Shown: positions 1 through 16,631, counted from the first letter of the stretch. The stretch is 64,000 bases of DNA from Cantharellus purpuraceus (GCA_025174535.1 JALBUN010000003.1:1324501-1388500); one strand, 5' to 3'. Numbers and translations: made by a program. Notes: generated by a model from the sequence alone, not told the origin.

Positions 1-3000
1 AAAATCAATTGCGAAACATTGTCAAACTCATACTTGAACGAATCGTCGAGAGCATCGGGATTGCGGGGAAGCAGGTAATTTGATTTTACACAACCCGGAT
101 TTCATCTTTAATAAAGTTGCCTGCTTATTTTATAAACATAGTTCACAGTGAAGACCGATCTGGTGGCACGCGCTATTGACTCTCTTTGCGTTCTGGCTAG
201 AACCAAGCCACCTCAGTCCACATTCGACACACCCACGGCTGTTTATGACTGGCTGCAACGCGGAGTAACTATTGTAAAGGCTCATGAGACGTCATTATCA
301 AGCGGTGATGCCGATAATGCTTCGTGTAACGTTCTTACGAATGTGATACGTTGCATCTCTGTTGCTTTTTGGAATCATGCTATCGCGCTTTATCAAGAGG
401 GCAAATATGGCCATGCAGTCCGGTTTCTGGTGCATGCTTGCGAGTTGGGAACGAGAGCTTGTGGTATGGCTGGAGATGCCGATTCTAGTGCCAATGATCC
501 AGGAAGCGCTTCTTCCAGTGATTCCTGGACAGTCTTCAAGGTGGGTCTGCCAAAGCGATGGGAGCTCCTAGGAGACTGCTATATGAGAATCGGGGATCGA
601 CAGGCAGGCTCTACCAGTTGTCTTTAAACTCTGTTCTCTGACAACTTAGAAACGCAGCTCGCTTATAATGCCTTGATCGAGTCCATAAAGGCATATTCAT
701 TCGAACGACTCTGCCATTTGGCTTCATCGTTGTCTCCCACTCAAATTTCTTCGGATGCAGCATATAGCCGCCTTTTCTCCCTTGTCCAGCGCACCACCCA
801 CGTTGCTGTCACAGATCTGTGCTTTACGGAGAAGGCGTCTTTATGCCACCCGCTTGGCACTTTGATGTTGGCGCCCGAGGCGATTGGTGTCCTACTTGAG
901 TGGCAAGTTACCGGGCTTGAAGAGAGCTTATGGAATTCTGAATGGCGACCCGCTGTGAACCTTTTCCTTCGAGATGCATTGCGTATATACGACGTCCAAT
1001 TTCCTATACGACGTGCCCGGTATGTTTGCGTATATCTAAATTGCGTGTTTTACTCAGGTTGTATCTACAGCGTCCTTCTTCGACAGTTAGAGTTTGCATA
1101 CCGCACGGACGACTTGTCATTCCCTACCATGGAGGTCGCAGCGGAAATACATACATTGCTGTCTACGCATTACGAAGCTGGCAGGGACGCCGGACTTTCT
1201 AGCTTCATCCCACAATATGAGGCAGCGTGTCATATGTGGATGACATTTCATGCTCATCGGGATTTGAAACGTTATGGCAGTACGTCAGTTGGTGTCATTC
1301 AGCAAGCAACATTGGCTATTAAAGCGTTGCACAACATTTTTCCTGCTACTCCACATTCCCTCCCCTGCACTTCGCCTAAACGCTCTCCAAATGTGAGAGT
1401 CACGCAGGGTCCCAAGGTGGCTACTAGGAGCTCGCCCAGGAAGAAAGCCACTACTGCGAAAGCAAGCACCAAGCCACGCAAAAGCAGGTTTCTCGTCCTT
1501 CTCAGCCGACCGGTTGTTAATGTCATCTTCTAGAACCTATGCAGACATCACCGAAAGTAGTGCGGCATGAACAGTCACCCAAGTCGACGTCAGAAAGAGG
1601 TTGTGCGTGTGCAGGCGACGCTCAATTTGCAAACACGGTTGGTATGTTAAGGATGACCGTGCGATGAACAAACGAATGAATTGTTCTTTCAGAAATGCTG
1701 ACTCAACTGCTGGGGTTGCTTGGGCACACATTCCTGAAAATCCAGTTGCTGAGCATACGTCAGAAGATCGCTGAGCAGTCTCCAGAGCCTTCAGCAGATG
1801 GTGAATAGTCTCTTGCTACGATATTCTCTCTCTCTTCTTTTTATAACTAAAACCACGTAGCCTTCATACGTGCGTCTGTCGATGCAGCTGTTCAATACCT
1901 CTGCTTGGGGAAAACACGGCGAGCACTTGCGATCTACTCGCATGCACTCGCAGCTGTCAATGATGCAGCGGCTACGACGATCTCGGATGAAGTACGCGTC
2001 TTATTATTACTGCATTACGCGGAAGCTCTTGCTCTTTGTGGCAATCATGCAAAAAGGTATGAGCGGCCCAGGTGACTTGCATGCTAGTCAATTTAGTATT
2101 TCATAGTTTGCAGCTGTACGAAGAAGCCCGCACCATTGCAGAAGGTATTGAAGTCGCACAGCCTAGGTCAACTGCGGGTCGAATGCGTTCTAGAGTCCAA
2201 GTCCTGCAACGGTCAGCGCTGGCGTCCAAGGTATTCTCGTTGATACAGGCAGCGAGGGTATGTAAAATCGATGTGACCCATTTCGATGGTGCACTTTTTG
2301 AAACATACCATGTAGGGCGATCCTTATGCCGCATTGTCATCTCTGAGGCAGTCACTTCGATTGTGGAACAGAGCCTTTGATTCTCTGGCACGCCTCCTAC
2401 CGACGCCAGGTGTTGAATCTAACCCTTTCGATTTGTCGTCATTGGCAGCAGCATTGCCTCACCCTGAAGCGGGTCATTCGCGGAAAGAGACCCCATCGTA
2501 CCGAAAGGCCAGTCGTTTCGGGACAGCTGCGGATAGCCTCCAATGGCGGATAGCTGAGGTGAAAACAAATACAATAATCCAAGATGTTGACTCTTCATGT
2601 TCTCTCTAGGGGCTGTCAGACACGCTTTTTGATCTTGCCCGCGCATATATCCAGCAGGGATTCGTAAGAGGTGCCGAGTACTTTATCGAACAAGCCCATG
2701 ATCTCGCAGATTCTCTCAATAGTCCCGTATTGCTCAGTCGTGCCATAGCAAGGAAATGCGAGCTTCAACTACATCAAGGTAGTATACAAGACGCTGCGGC
2801 TAGCCTAATGGAAGCGGCAGAGCTTCTACGTGATGTACGCAAATTTGACTTATATTAACAACTCACTAATTTTTCTCTAGTACCCTGGTGTCGACGCTGC
2901 AGATGTCACCCGGCTCCGCGCTCGTCAAAGCCAATTACTTGACAAAACAAGCGAGGCACAGACACTGTATCTGAGGGCAATATCGATGGTGTCTGAGTTG

Positions 3001-5628
3001 GAACATGTTTTGTCAACTATTGACGGTGTCTTCCCAGGGCCAGTTATTTCTGGTTTGTATGATGTGTTAAGCTTAAGTATGTCGTTTAGGCCCAAGAAGT
3101 CAATCACGCGTTCCCCTGGTAGACCAAGCGACCCTGATGTCCTCGCTCCGGACTTCCTTGCCACTGTCTTGAAACAACAGAGTAGGTGTAATATTATGAC
3201 TTTTGGCAAATTCCACTAAGCTATCTATGAAGTCTGGTTACAACGTAACGAGCCACGAACCATCACGGAGGGGCTTTTGGAGAGGTTTTCGGCCTTGCCA
3301 CGTTCCAGACATACCAAAGCAGAAGAACTTGCTATAATAGCGAAACTCGCTCTGAATGATGCGCACAATCAGTTTCGCTCAGACCTGTTCCTCAGCTCTT
3401 TTACCGAGTCGAGTATGTGCCTTGGCTTTTTCTTATGTTCAAATGCCCACCCGTACTACCATAGCCATCGCCATCCCTATGGGTCTTTCAAGTCTCGACA
3501 CCAAGCCTTTGTCGGTCGGAGCTAAACAGATGCTTGAAACCCTATCTGCGGCGGAAAAAATGTTCTGGGACCATCTAAAATGCGTCTCACACAGTGGACA
3601 GGTTCTAGACGTGCGAGAGGCTGCAATATCGCTCGCATTGATACAGTCGTTCCAAACTTCGCTTGCTAAAGACTGTGCTGGGGATGCACGCGTTGCAGTT
3701 GGATTGTTAGGTATGAACAAACCACCTCGCGTGACCCTCTAAAATACTCACCACCTTCTGTAGATGCATCTGCTGCCATTACGCTCCATCGTGAGCTGAT
3801 TGATGTCATTGATCAGAAATTTCCAGGATTGACTACGGACGACCTGATCTGGCCCAGTGTTTCTAGCCATGTTAGTCCGGCCACAATCGACGCAGATGAT
3901 GAGCGTGATACAACCATGGATCTCAGGGCTTACTGGAAGTCGGTGCGGGATCGATATCATTCGAACCACGGGCTAGGGAAACCCGTATCCATGTCACAGG
4001 TCGATCTGCTTCCCGCGAACTGGACTGTTGTCAATATCAGTATTACAGAGGACAAGAGCACTATGTTCTTTTCACGACAACGCCCTAAAAGTGAGCCGCT
4101 ACTCTTTTGTGTTCCACTTGAACGACATGGTCGCAAAGACGAGAGCGTGGAAGAACAGTTTTTGTTTGATGATGCTATGCGCCAACTCGAGGATATTTTG
4201 CGGGAAAGTGATCAGAGTGCCAAAGATGCCAAAGAGGTGCCCCCAGAGGATCGGGACGCAAAGGCAGCGTGGTGGGCAAAGCGTGTCGCGCTTGATAAAC
4301 GGCTTCGAGATTTACTTGATAATATAGAATTCTGTTGGCTGGGGGCTTTCAAGGTACGCTGGTCTTTGGTACTATAATATGCATTGCTGAAAAGATTGCA
4401 CGTAGACGATACTTCAAGAACCCATCAACGTGCCGCCAGACGTTCTGAACAACCTCCGTGGGCGGATTGACAAGGTGTTTCGCCGGATCTTAGTTGCTGA
4501 CAAAAAACGCCCGTCGCGGATGAAGCTAGACGATGTATTGTTGGAGTGTATTGCATCATTGTCACCCAAATGCCGCGACGAGGAACTGGAAGACCTCGTC
4601 TATTTCATTTTGGACCTTTATCAGTTCCATGGATTCCACATTGCATTGTCAGAAATTGACATCGATCAGGTGACCGTTGAGCTTCGCATAGCTCTCGAAG
4701 AACACATGGCAAAAGGGAAAAGTCGGGTTTCGCCTGTCAAGGATGCGCATTTGTTCCTTGTTTTGGATAAAAATGTTCAGGGTATTCCATGGGAATCGAT
4801 TCCGATTCTGCGAGGAAAATCGATTAGTCGGATACCATCGCTTTCGTTTTTGCTGGATAGGATCGAGTTCACCAAACTTCAACGAGAAGCAATGGGCTTG
4901 CTGGACAGAGACGGCTTACCACCAGACCGCGCTATTGTGAATCCCAAGGAGACTTACTATGTGCTCAATCCAAGCGGGGACTTGACTAAAAGCGAAAACC
5001 GGTTCTGCTCATGGGTGAAAGAGATGGATTCAGTCGGTTGGCAGGGTATTGTGCATCGAATACCAAGTGAGCAGGAGCTTTTGGAAGCGCTCAAAAACAA
5101 GGATCTTGTCATGTAAGTATTGTCATTGGGGATTGTTTCTTCTGGGTGCAGCTAATGCCATTCGATGCTTAGATATATCGGACACGGTGGTGCAGAGCAA
5201 TACGTTCGCTCGAACAAGATCAAGCAGCTCCCGCGGTGCGCAGCTACTATGCTCTGGGGATGTTCCTCTGGGTTGATGCGGGACATGGGTGATTTTGACC
5301 GCACTGGAACACCGTACAACTACATGATGGCAGGGTGGTGAGTGTCTGGAAGTCTCTCGATGCCTTGTGGGCTAAATTTGAGAGGGATTATAGCCCAACC
5401 CTGGTAGCTTGTCTCTGGGATGTGACTGACAATGAACTTGATAAGTTTTCGCGTTTCGTGTTCGAAACGTTGAGGCTTGATGCCAGGAATGTGAAATCTT
5501 GGGGCCAGCAATCTGGAAACGAGGGCACGTCGCTGGTAACGGCCGTCGGGCGATCACGTGAAGCGTGCAAACTGAAATATTTGACTGGAGCAGCCCCTGT
5601 GGTGTATGGTATTCCTTTTTATCTGTAA
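1..5628 (+). CDS. ESP1: Separase (peptidase family C50), 5'-truncated by the window edge
   Basis: Cysteine protease that cleaves the cohesin kleisin at anaphase onset and so releases sister chromatids. The C-terminal protease domain is clear: a VLDKNVQGIPWESIP block near 4760-4800, the catalytic His in YIGHGG at about 5173-5190, and the catalytic Cys in LWGCSSG with its TGT codon at 5261-5263, followed by TPYNYMMAG. The region upstream is a long weakly conserved helical solenoid, as in the family. The gene is cut into many exons; the first visible exon is 1-74, an intron follows, and coding resumes at 142 in a compatible frame. The start codon lies outside the window. The stop is at 5626-5628, in the last exon after an intron near 5338-5391. 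PIP5K starts 166 bp downstream on the same strand. Identification is very secure; exact splice sites in the middle are not all resolved. Confidence 0.95.
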
Positions 5629-5794
5629 AATGGCTATACCAGAATTTGTAATGGCAATGCGATACGGACTGTTACGGTATTTGAACTCAGTGGTTCATGC
5701 ACGCAGTGTCGGAGTTCGGCAACACCGTGACATTTAGCAACTCTCTAATACTTACCATCTATACCTCTCAGCGTAGCCTTCACGTACGCGCGGT

Positions 5795-8281
5795 ATGGCT
5801 AGTGTGTTGACGATGACTGTAACGTCTCAAAATGCACGTACGCCTTCACCAGCTTTCAGTAGCCAGCGAAACAGCCTGGTTTCATCAGCGGCCTCATACC
5901 ACACAGCGCCTAGCTTTGGTTCACGGTCATCATCAAAGTCCTCCTCTCGATCATCATCTGCTAATACATTATCCGCACACCCCGCTCAAGGAACGGACGC
6001 AGCGAATCCAATTCATGTCCAAACACAGGACAAGCAGCAAAGCTCTCACCAGAATGGAAGTTTGCCTGACGATCATCTAGTCAACGTGGGGTCGCATACC
6101 ATCAAAGTAAGATCTGGTCTCCGCCCCGAGTCCCTTCACACCATAGTGGGCAAGACTTTATCGCAAACGAGTGACGCTCTTCCACAGAAACACACGGAGC
6201 CGAACAGGCCTTTTACGCCTCCAAACCCTCCAGATTCTGCTTCTACAGTGAACTCGGGATCACCCGACACGCCACGGTCAAAACCAGAATTCAGCTCTGA
6301 CGTGGACACACTGCGAAAAGTCTCATCGAGGTCAGACGGTTCCTCCACGATACGTCGACTAGCTTCGACAGATACAGGCATCTCTTCTGGAAGCACCGTG
6401 CACCAGACGTCCATTTCTATTCTCCCTCCTCGTAAATCCAGTATTGGTGCAACCGCGGCTCGTTCAGATGACCCCGGCCGTCCTTTGGATGAAACTGACT
6501 TAATTGCGTCATCTTCCCTACCCGCTCGAGCACCACTTGCTGCCGATGGATACCTCCATCCGTCTAGTGCTGCTACATCGCATCATCATCGTCCAGCCCG
6601 GCGCAATACTACTGGCTCGGTCGTGGTTCAACTGCCTACCCATACCTCGCGACAGCTTACTGGGCTTCATAAACATATGCCATCGCAGCCAGCACTCGAG
6701 ACAACTGATCTCCTTGACTCTGATATTCTAGAGCAAGCTGATCAAATAAGAAGAGAACGCCTTAGCAAACGCGCAAAGGCACAGCAAGAAGCAGAGGCTG
6801 CACTAACTCGAGCTCACTCGAAGAGGGCTGTCATCGAAGAAGAAAAAGTTCTTGTGGGCAATTTGATTGGCGAGGATCACGTCAATTATGTCCTCATGTA
6901 CAACATGTTGACTGGAATTCGAATCGGCGTGTCTCGATGTCAGGCGAAGGTCAAACGACCTTTGACAGACGAAGATTTCACTGCTCGACACAAGTTCTCC
7001 TTTGATATGTAGGTTGCTGTTTATGGTTATTTCTTCATTGCTAACTGTCTTCATCTTCAGTGTCGGCAACGAACTAACACCATCTGCGAAGTATGATTTC
7101 AAGTTCAAGGACTATGCACCTTGGGTTTTTCGCGAACTGCGCGAGGAATACTTCCGGCTGGATCCGGCAGATTACCTGCTGTCCCTCACCGCTAAATACA
7201 TCCTCTCCGAGCTCGGCAGCCCTGGCAAGTCCGGGTCCTTTTTCTATTTTTCGCGTGACTATCGGTTCATCATCAAGACCATCCATCATAGCGAGCACAA
7301 GTTCCTCCTATCTATCCTCAAGGACTATTATCATCACGTCAAGACAAATCCCCACACCCTCCTTTCTCGCTTTTATGGACTTCACCGTGTCAAGCTTCCC
7401 CGCGGTCGCAAGATTCATTTTGTGATCATGAATAATCTCTTCCCCCCACATCGTGACATCCACGAGACGTATGACTTGAAAGGTAGTACAGTTGGACGGC
7501 TATATTCTGAGGAGAAAGCCGCTCGGAATCCACGCGCTGTCCTCAAGGACCTCAACTGGATCAATAGACAAAAGCAGCTTGAGCTTGGCCCGGAAAAGCG
7601 AGCATTTTTAACAGAACAATTACGAAGTGACTTGGAGCTGTTAAAAAAGATCAACGTGATGGATTACAGTCTGCTTGTGGGCATCCACAATATGCAGCGT
7701 GGCAATCGCGACAATTTGCGAAGTAATACGCTCAAGGTCTTCTCTGTGAGTGCATATCATCTGAGCATTCACCTCTGTTATGCACTAACATTGATGTTAT
7801 TCTTCAGCCTGACATGCCTCGTATGCGGCGCAGAGCTTCTTTAAGCAGAGCGACAAAGGATGAGACCTTCGCCATTCGAAAGGCTATGCGTGAGTCAGAT
7901 CCGAAGGCTTTCGGTTCAGAGACAACCAAGCTTCCGGACGTGGAGCCCGTGGACGATCGGCAGTACTTTCTCTTCTACCAAGATGAGGGTGGCTATCGTG
8001 CTACCAACGAATTCAACTCGCCACAGGACACCATCTACTATCTTGGTATCATCGACATATGCACGCCATACTCTACGTTTAAGAAACTGGAGCATTTCTG
8101 GAAGGGGCTCAGTGCGGATCGAGTGTGTTCTGTTTTTCTTTTATCTGCACAGTTCTTGATCTGTTCTCTATAGCATAAAATCAGCCCGGTACAGCCCGTC
8201 GAATATGCACAACGTTTCTTCAATTTTCTAACTGCTGTGATGCGAGGAGGAGGGGGGGGAGAACATTTCAAGGCTGAGTAG
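5795..8281 (+). CDS. MSS4: Phosphatidylinositol-4-phosphate 5-kinase (Mss4/PIP5K type I)
   Basis: Makes PI(4,5)P2 from PI4P at the plasma membrane. The N-terminal ~330 residues are Ser/Thr/Pro-rich and low complexity, as in fungal Mss4. The catalytic domain follows: [14 protein letters not shown] with the ATP-binding Lys, DLKGSTVGR, the [10 protein letters not shown] signature, the IIDICTPYS metal-binding motif and the KKLEHFWKG substrate-specificity segment. Introns at about 7010-7060, 7746-7807 and 8124-8173 join the blocks. After the last intron the frame reads [15 protein letters not shown], the usual end of the fold, and stops at 8279-8281. The start ATG at 5795 opens the long Ser-rich exon. 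A poly-G run near the C-terminus encodes several glycines. Confidence 0.96.
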
Positions 8282-9119
8282 TTGCTTTCTATGTTCTCAC
8301 TATCGTCTCTTTCCACCTATTTTCATCGGACGGACTTGCGCAAATTGTCTTATTGTTACTATTTTGTCATCTTTGTTCCCGCAACTCACTGCGGTCGTCA
8401 CGGTCGTTACGTCTAGTTCTCTCTCTCAATGGGCAGCCCTTCGGGCTGTCGTACACGTTCCCTCTTCATTGTCGCATTCTCACAGTTTGCATCATCGTTT
8501 GCTGTCATCGGTTTGGACGGCTATTGACATACTAATCAATTAGATGACAACTCATCCGTACTTTGTCGTGGCATTTTCCATGGTGTCACTTTGTTCTAAT
8601 ACCATTTCAATGAAACCGGAATCTTGACATTCGGAAGGAGTTTTGTCTTGGCTTGGTTAGGTTCTGGTTATGGTCAAGGAATAACTGTATGCGCTGCAGG
8701 AGATGAACCAGGCTGTCAGCGCTCGCTTACTGTTATGCAGCTGAGCCGGTAACGTTCTCTGAGATTTCTACTGTGTACATTCGTACCTAATTGTATCTTC
8801 TATTTGTGGAGGCGATCGTTTCTCTGGTTAAGTGCTACTAACAACTTCTGCGCCACAGTTGGCTTAGCATCAGTCACACTAGGCCCTTTTGTTGCGGACT
8901 CATGATGAGTATCAAGTAATTCCAAGTCATTCAGGCAAAAGCAACTAATGTATCGAGATTGCGCAATATCTAATACACATACATGAGATATCTGACCTAT
9001 AATAAGTGAGGACATTTGAAGCAAGCCCTGAACACAGTATATGTAAAACAGTTGAATAGAGATGATATCATTCATCTTCCTGAATCTTTCGTCGAGCGTC
9101 TTAAGGTACGGCGTCAGCC
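8282..9119. other. Convergent intergenic region, no gene seen
   Basis: About 840 bp lies between the convergent 3' ends of MSS4 and the condensin gene. ORFs here are short and unsupported, and no tRNA-like fold was noticed. It probably holds the two 3' UTRs and terminators. Confidence 0.6.
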
Positions 9120-12100
9120 CTACTGTTTGTTCACTAGCAGCGATAGAGACTCACTTCGTCTAGTCGCACGTTTCTTAGCGGCTGCTTTCTTCCCCTCCAC
9201 ACGTTTCTCTAGAGCTTGATCTTCTTCACCCTGCTCTTTGTGTTCTGCCAAGATCTGGGGATTCGTCAGCTTACAGTGGCATATCAAGGAGGATCACAAT
9301 TACCGTCTCGAACTCTTTCAACTCAGAGTCAGGTTTGTTGGCAGACTTGTTAGATCGTGCCTGTGGGGGCATTCATGAGTGACAGTCATTGCCTATTGGA
9401 CGAAGAAAGGTGCAACCTTAACGAGTATATCATTAAACCTATTGAAAACTGTTTCTTCGTGTAACTTGTCTTGATAGAAAGGTAAGCCCTCGATGAGCTT
9501 CTTCATCGATCGTTCGGACTTGAAGGGCAGCAAAGACAAGCAGAATGAGATGTCCCTCCACTGCCGCGGATCATCCGCTAAGCGGAATCGCTGGCACAAC
9601 TTGTCGACAATGTTTTCCGCTTGCTTCTCCTACTCGGAGATCGAAGTTTAGTAAGGTGAACGTAGAAAACACGACAAAGGAAACAATCACCTTTTCGATG
9701 AAGGAAAATATATACTTCATTGTACTTTGGAAAGTCTCCTCGTCGACAGCATGTTCGCCCACGGAAAGGTGGCTGATTACTATATATACCATGATTATTA
9801 TGGTACTCGACGAATACAAGAATTGCTTCTCACCATCAGGCAAATTGTTATATATTGCATTATCCTTCGTTGAAAGTTCCGTGAAGAATAGTTTTGCGAG
9901 GTCCGCAATCCTCATCTCCGTATCTTCGAGACATTTGGCCATCTCGCCGAGTTGACCCTTTACCTTAATCATCCCATTGAGGATCAGATGTGTTAGCACC
10001 ATCAACGTATTTTTTTTGACGACAATGTCACGATCCGAGAGGCCTTTGTACAATTCGTCACTGTTCTCGTCAAATATATTGCTGAAAGAAACGGCGACGT
10101 CTCCAAGGGCAATCACTATATTGCTTCGAATATTGGGATCCGTCGATGTCTCCAGGATTTTGAACAGTAAGCGGTGATGTTGTTCGCAGAATTGCGAGCT
10201 AACGCAAAGTAATTTACTGAACGACAGCGTGGCAATCGTCCGCAAAAGCTGGTTCTGATGTCGCAAGTGTGAAGCCATATCTACACATCGAGTGAATATT
10301 CGTCACCTTGAACTTGTGAGGACTGCCGCATATATGGACAATCATTGGGCCAAACAGAGCCAGAAGCGATTCCGGCCCATACAGCAATTCAGTCTCCCGC
10401 ATTGCCGCAATACGTTCCCCGACCTCATCTTCAGCGTTTCCAGCCACTTGATCGAGTTCCTCGCCCTCTTTTTCTTTAGAAGACGACTTTGCTCCATGGC
10501 CAGGTGCTGTGCCTTGTGGAAAACACATTTACTCACTTAAACCACCAGGATATCAACAAGAAGGCTCACTTTTGCGCTTGTTTTTCTCTTTCTCTTTCTC
10601 GTCCTTCTCTCTCTCCTCTTTCTGTCGTTTCCACTCTTTTTCAACAAACTCAAGGAATACGATATGTTTGATGGCGACGTGGCCAACGACGAAAATTAAT
10701 TGACTGAGTTTGAAGGCATCACCGACATCGCCATGCTGAACCTGCGAACCTTGTGAGTTTAAAGAAACAGCTGATGGCGCGACTGATCCGGGTTCTTCAT
10801 CCATTGCATCTGTTTCTTGCTTGACAGTGACTCGAGAGGGACTACCATCAAACGCCCGACGCGTGAGGTTCTTGATCAGTTCATTGCACAATTGATCTGG
10901 ATGTTCTCCGAGTAGATATATTGTATTGATGGCTTGCTCAGCCATGCCGAACCTAAGGTAACAAGTGAGTGAAACAACACTGACAGATGCAAGTGATATA
11001 AGCACCAATCTTTAGTCCGACAAGGGTGCTCAATGGCGTCTTGGAGTCTTCGAAAAATCGGATTGTCCATTGGCAGCCGAACAGATTTGTCCAGTAGTGA
11101 TCCTGGGACAATGTAAACTTCCCAACTGATCGATTGAACAGAATCAACCTACCTTTGATGCTCTTTATGCTGCCATTCAGCCGTTGGAGGGCAATACACG
11201 TGTACCTTGCCAAGGTAAGATCAGCCTATAGGATGTCCAAATAAACCAGTCAAGTATCTAGATCCCAGCAGAAATTGTGCGTCCAACCTTGCCAAGAGGT
11301 CCCAGTCCAACTTTGAGGAGCACATCAATCCTTTCCGTAACAATATGTCGTCGAGCGACAGCAAGCATCCCAAGAATTATGATGGCACCTCTGCGCTGAT
11401 TCTTGGGTAAAGGCTTGTCCGAACCTATGATATGGTTTCAAAAACAGACAACAGGATACTGTTAGCCAACTAACTATAGACCTGCCATAGCTTGGTCACA
11501 ATATCGCTGTGGATCTGTCCATCATCCATCATTGCACGAATGAGCTCCTCCAATGAAGTCAGCTCCGCCAATGTCGCATCGTATGTGAGTCTGTCGGGGA
11601 GTTGTGCATGACGTTGCATTACAGACCGACGGACGTACTGGATCATATTCTTGGCAATCCTATTCACCTGCTGCTTGGGCTCCATGTCCGGCAATGGATC
11701 AAAATAGAGACTGCGATAGCACTCAATCAATCTGGAACGAATGCCTTTCAACTCGTTGCCGTCCTCGGTGGTGGAATTATTATCTTTGGACCAGATGAGA
11801 TGAATCATTTTTTTAATACCAACCTAGAACTACGGTTAGAGATCAATCCCAAGAAAAAAAAGGGAGTTATGAACCTCAGCAATTGTGAATTGGTACTCGT
11901 GGGCTACTCGAAAGAACTCCATAGCTTCCAGAACTTCTGGCTTGTTCTTTGAACCCAAGAGCTGCCCAAGGATCTCCATAGCACCCTCAATTTGTCGGAT
12001 AAAGTTTAGGCCTTCCGCGTAATATCGTTTCCTTAATTTGAGATGAAGGATATGGCTGCTTTCGAGCGCTGCCAGTGCTGTCTGTTCATTTGTGAGAGCG

Positions 12101-14416
12101 GACAGAGCCAGAGCATCAATTTTCCGTCCTTTCTTCTTTGTCACTTTCTTCGGCTTTTTGATAGATGGCTTCGTAGTTCCAGAGGTCTTTGGGGCGGCAG
12201 ACCGACGTGCTGGCGTGCGAGAAGGGGTTGCAGTTGTGACGCTGCTGCTTTGCGCACGCGAAGATACACTCCGTTTGGCCGGTGTTTCATTGGGATCAAT
12301 CGTTTCACCTTCCACTTCCAGTGGGTCATCCTCCATTAATTCCTCAGCTGCAGAAAAATTCTCGCTGTCAACAGCCATTTCATCTCCATTTTCGCTGAGA
12401 CCCGGCGTCACCACGCTCTTAGAGCGAGCACGGGACCTAAATTCTATGATGAATAAAGTGGGCGAGATTGATAAACGTAGATCACGAACCGTACGCGTGG
12501 AGTACGTGCAGGTGTGGCTTTCGGCGTGGCCTTGGAAGGAGATCCTAGAACTGTTTCTACATCATCCATCTCGTCTCCTTCGTTTTGTTCCTCTTCCCCG
12601 TCCTCGTCTTCATCGCTCTCTTCACCCTCCGCGTCTTCTTCTGTCTCTCCAGCCGGCTTTACTTCCCTGCTTTCAGCCTCCTCCAACTCTGCACTGACAC
12701 TGTTGTACCTAGCCTCCCATTCTTCGATACGCAGAAGTCCACCATGCATGAGGCCATATGGATGAGTCAGAATTAGTTTTGTGAGAAGCGCGATGGCGTA
12801 TCTTCGAACAGATGATGCCTTATCTTCCAAAGCGCCAATCGTCAACTCAGTCGACTGCAATCGTTGTTTTGGGAACTTGACGGGAAGACTGTGACGAGCA
12901 ACAGTATCAGTACATAAATCTGTGCCGGATGTTGTACGCACTCGCAAAGGCGACTAAGCGTGTTGATGACTTTCGCACGAACGTAACTGCTTAGGTCCAG
13001 AAAACGCTCAGTTAGCAGTTCGAAGAGATTGGTAATCTTCTTTTCGCGTGATTCCTGTTCCCCCTCGTCCGAGAGTGCAATTTCCCGGATAAGCATTCCA
13101 ATTATCTCAACCAACGCCATTCGCATGGGGTAGGACTGCGGCGGCTTCGTGAAAATCACTACACATAAAACTAGGGAATTTGTGTACCTCGCTATCCAAA
13201 TGGCACAGTAATAGGCTAATTTGTTTGAGAACAATTCGAGGAGACAAGTCGGTGAACCGAATGAGGAAGCGTGAAAATGACCTTGGGCCTTTGGTGTCCT
13301 GGCCATTGAATTGTTTGCCCGCAACTTCTCTGAATAAATCCAAAATCAAATCATTAATGAAAGGGCAACCACCGAGAGTTATTTACCTTAGAATTTCTTC
13401 CGCTAACTGTGAGTGGTCGAACTCTTTGGCAAGCACGGTAAGTGCTTCTGCCATTGGCTCGGACAAGTGCTCAAAGTACTGCAAACATTGCATAATGGAA
13501 ATCTGCGCGCTAAACCCATGGCCATGGTGTTTCACGGCGAGACATATAACTTTGTACACGCCGAGTCTGATGTCGTTGCTTTTCATGTATGCCTCCGATT
13601 CCGTGATATTATACGCAGGCCGGGTCACACAACTAAATGCTCGATAATCAGCTTAACGATAGGTCATGTAATTCGGAAATACCAGCAAATCTCACTTGAT
13701 GAATGCATCTCTCTCGGCACTTGTGGTCCAGATTCTATGTGTCTTCAGTCTCAGCACCTTTGAGATCAAAGCCAACATAGCCGGAATGTAGCTTGCCCAG
13801 CTCCAACTGCTTCCGTTATCTGAATCATCGGGAGATTTTTTCTTGCTTGTAGCCTTTCCTCCCTTTGGCCCTCGTTTTGCCTTGGCGACTGGTGAGGCTG
13901 GTCCACGGGCCTGTTCGCTTTTATCCGCTGACAAAACAAACCACTGTAGTAGAAAAGCATAGCATTCCAGAGGTCGCTTGTGTTCCGTGAGTGTTGTCAA
14001 ATCTACATCGGGCGCGTCGAGGGTGCGCTGTGCAGCATCTACTTCCGTCTGGAGCCCCGAATTAATTGAATCCAAAAGCTTGCTCATTGTTGCAGGCCGA
14101 AGCACATCTACTCCCCTTCAGTCAAATGTGAGGACAAGCTGAGAGGTTGAGGAAGATTAGGCAACGCACTTCAGAAGGCTGCGGTAAACGTCGAAAACTT
14201 CATCATCTATAATTGCACTCGATGACTGAGCCGTGGCCTCGATGGCACCTGAAATTACCATTAATTTGTGAGCACTCGGTATGTCGTAAACACACCATCG
14301 AGTAAATCAACAATGCCGGCCTGATCCATTGACTGCACATAATGATCGTTTGGGACCTGATACTGAGATAGGTCTTGCTGAAGTGTCTGGCATTCTTCCT
14401 GGAGGTTGAACGTCAT
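9120..14416 (-). CDS. CND1: Condensin complex subunit 1 (CAP-D2 / Cnd1 / Ycs4)
   Basis: HEAT-repeat subunit of condensin I, needed for mitotic chromosome compaction. The strongest evidence is the exon at about 9,700-10,280, which encodes the diagnostic Cnd1 block with VVKKNTLMVLTHLILNGMI and the nearby KLFFTELSTKDNAIYN. Further upstream are helical HEAT exons, a basic Ala/Pro/Lys linker near 12,120-12,260 and a very acidic Glu/Asp stretch near 12,580-12,660, as in fungal orthologues. The start at 14416 (MTFNLQEEC) is chosen because the frame resembles Cnd1 N-termini; an in-frame upstream ATG exists. The C-terminus is a basic tail (VEGKKAAAKKRATRRS), with the stop at 9120-9122. At least ten short introns interrupt the gene. 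RPB10 is divergent, 143 bp from the start. Confidence 0.93.
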
Positions 14417-14559
14417 GGCAAATATGTAACTGGAGGCGTTGACAGAGCAGAAACCTCGACGCGACTGTCGCGACACGACGCGCGAAACAAACTGCGTGAC
14501 ACCACGTGACCAGTATTTGAATCATTTAGCACTCCGATCGCTTGACGGCCACAAAGAGC

Positions 14560-14962
<403 letters not shown>

Positions 14963-15147
14963 GAACTCACGCTGGAAAATATGGTGACCTATCTTCAGTC
15001 CCCTATATTGATAGGTATTACTGGTTGCGGCCGGCCCAAACTCATGTGGACAAGCACTATAATGCAAATATAGTGAAGGTCAATTCTAACAAAAATAATG
15101 GTACATGATGTGATACAGTGGGATGAAAAGATAGTAGAAAACCATTC
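14963..15147. other. Short region between convergent RPB10 and histone H3
   Basis: This stretch lies outside the inverted duplication and differs from the sequence downstream of the second H3 gene. No gene is seen. Confidence 0.6.
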
Positions 15148-16631
<1,484 letters not shown>
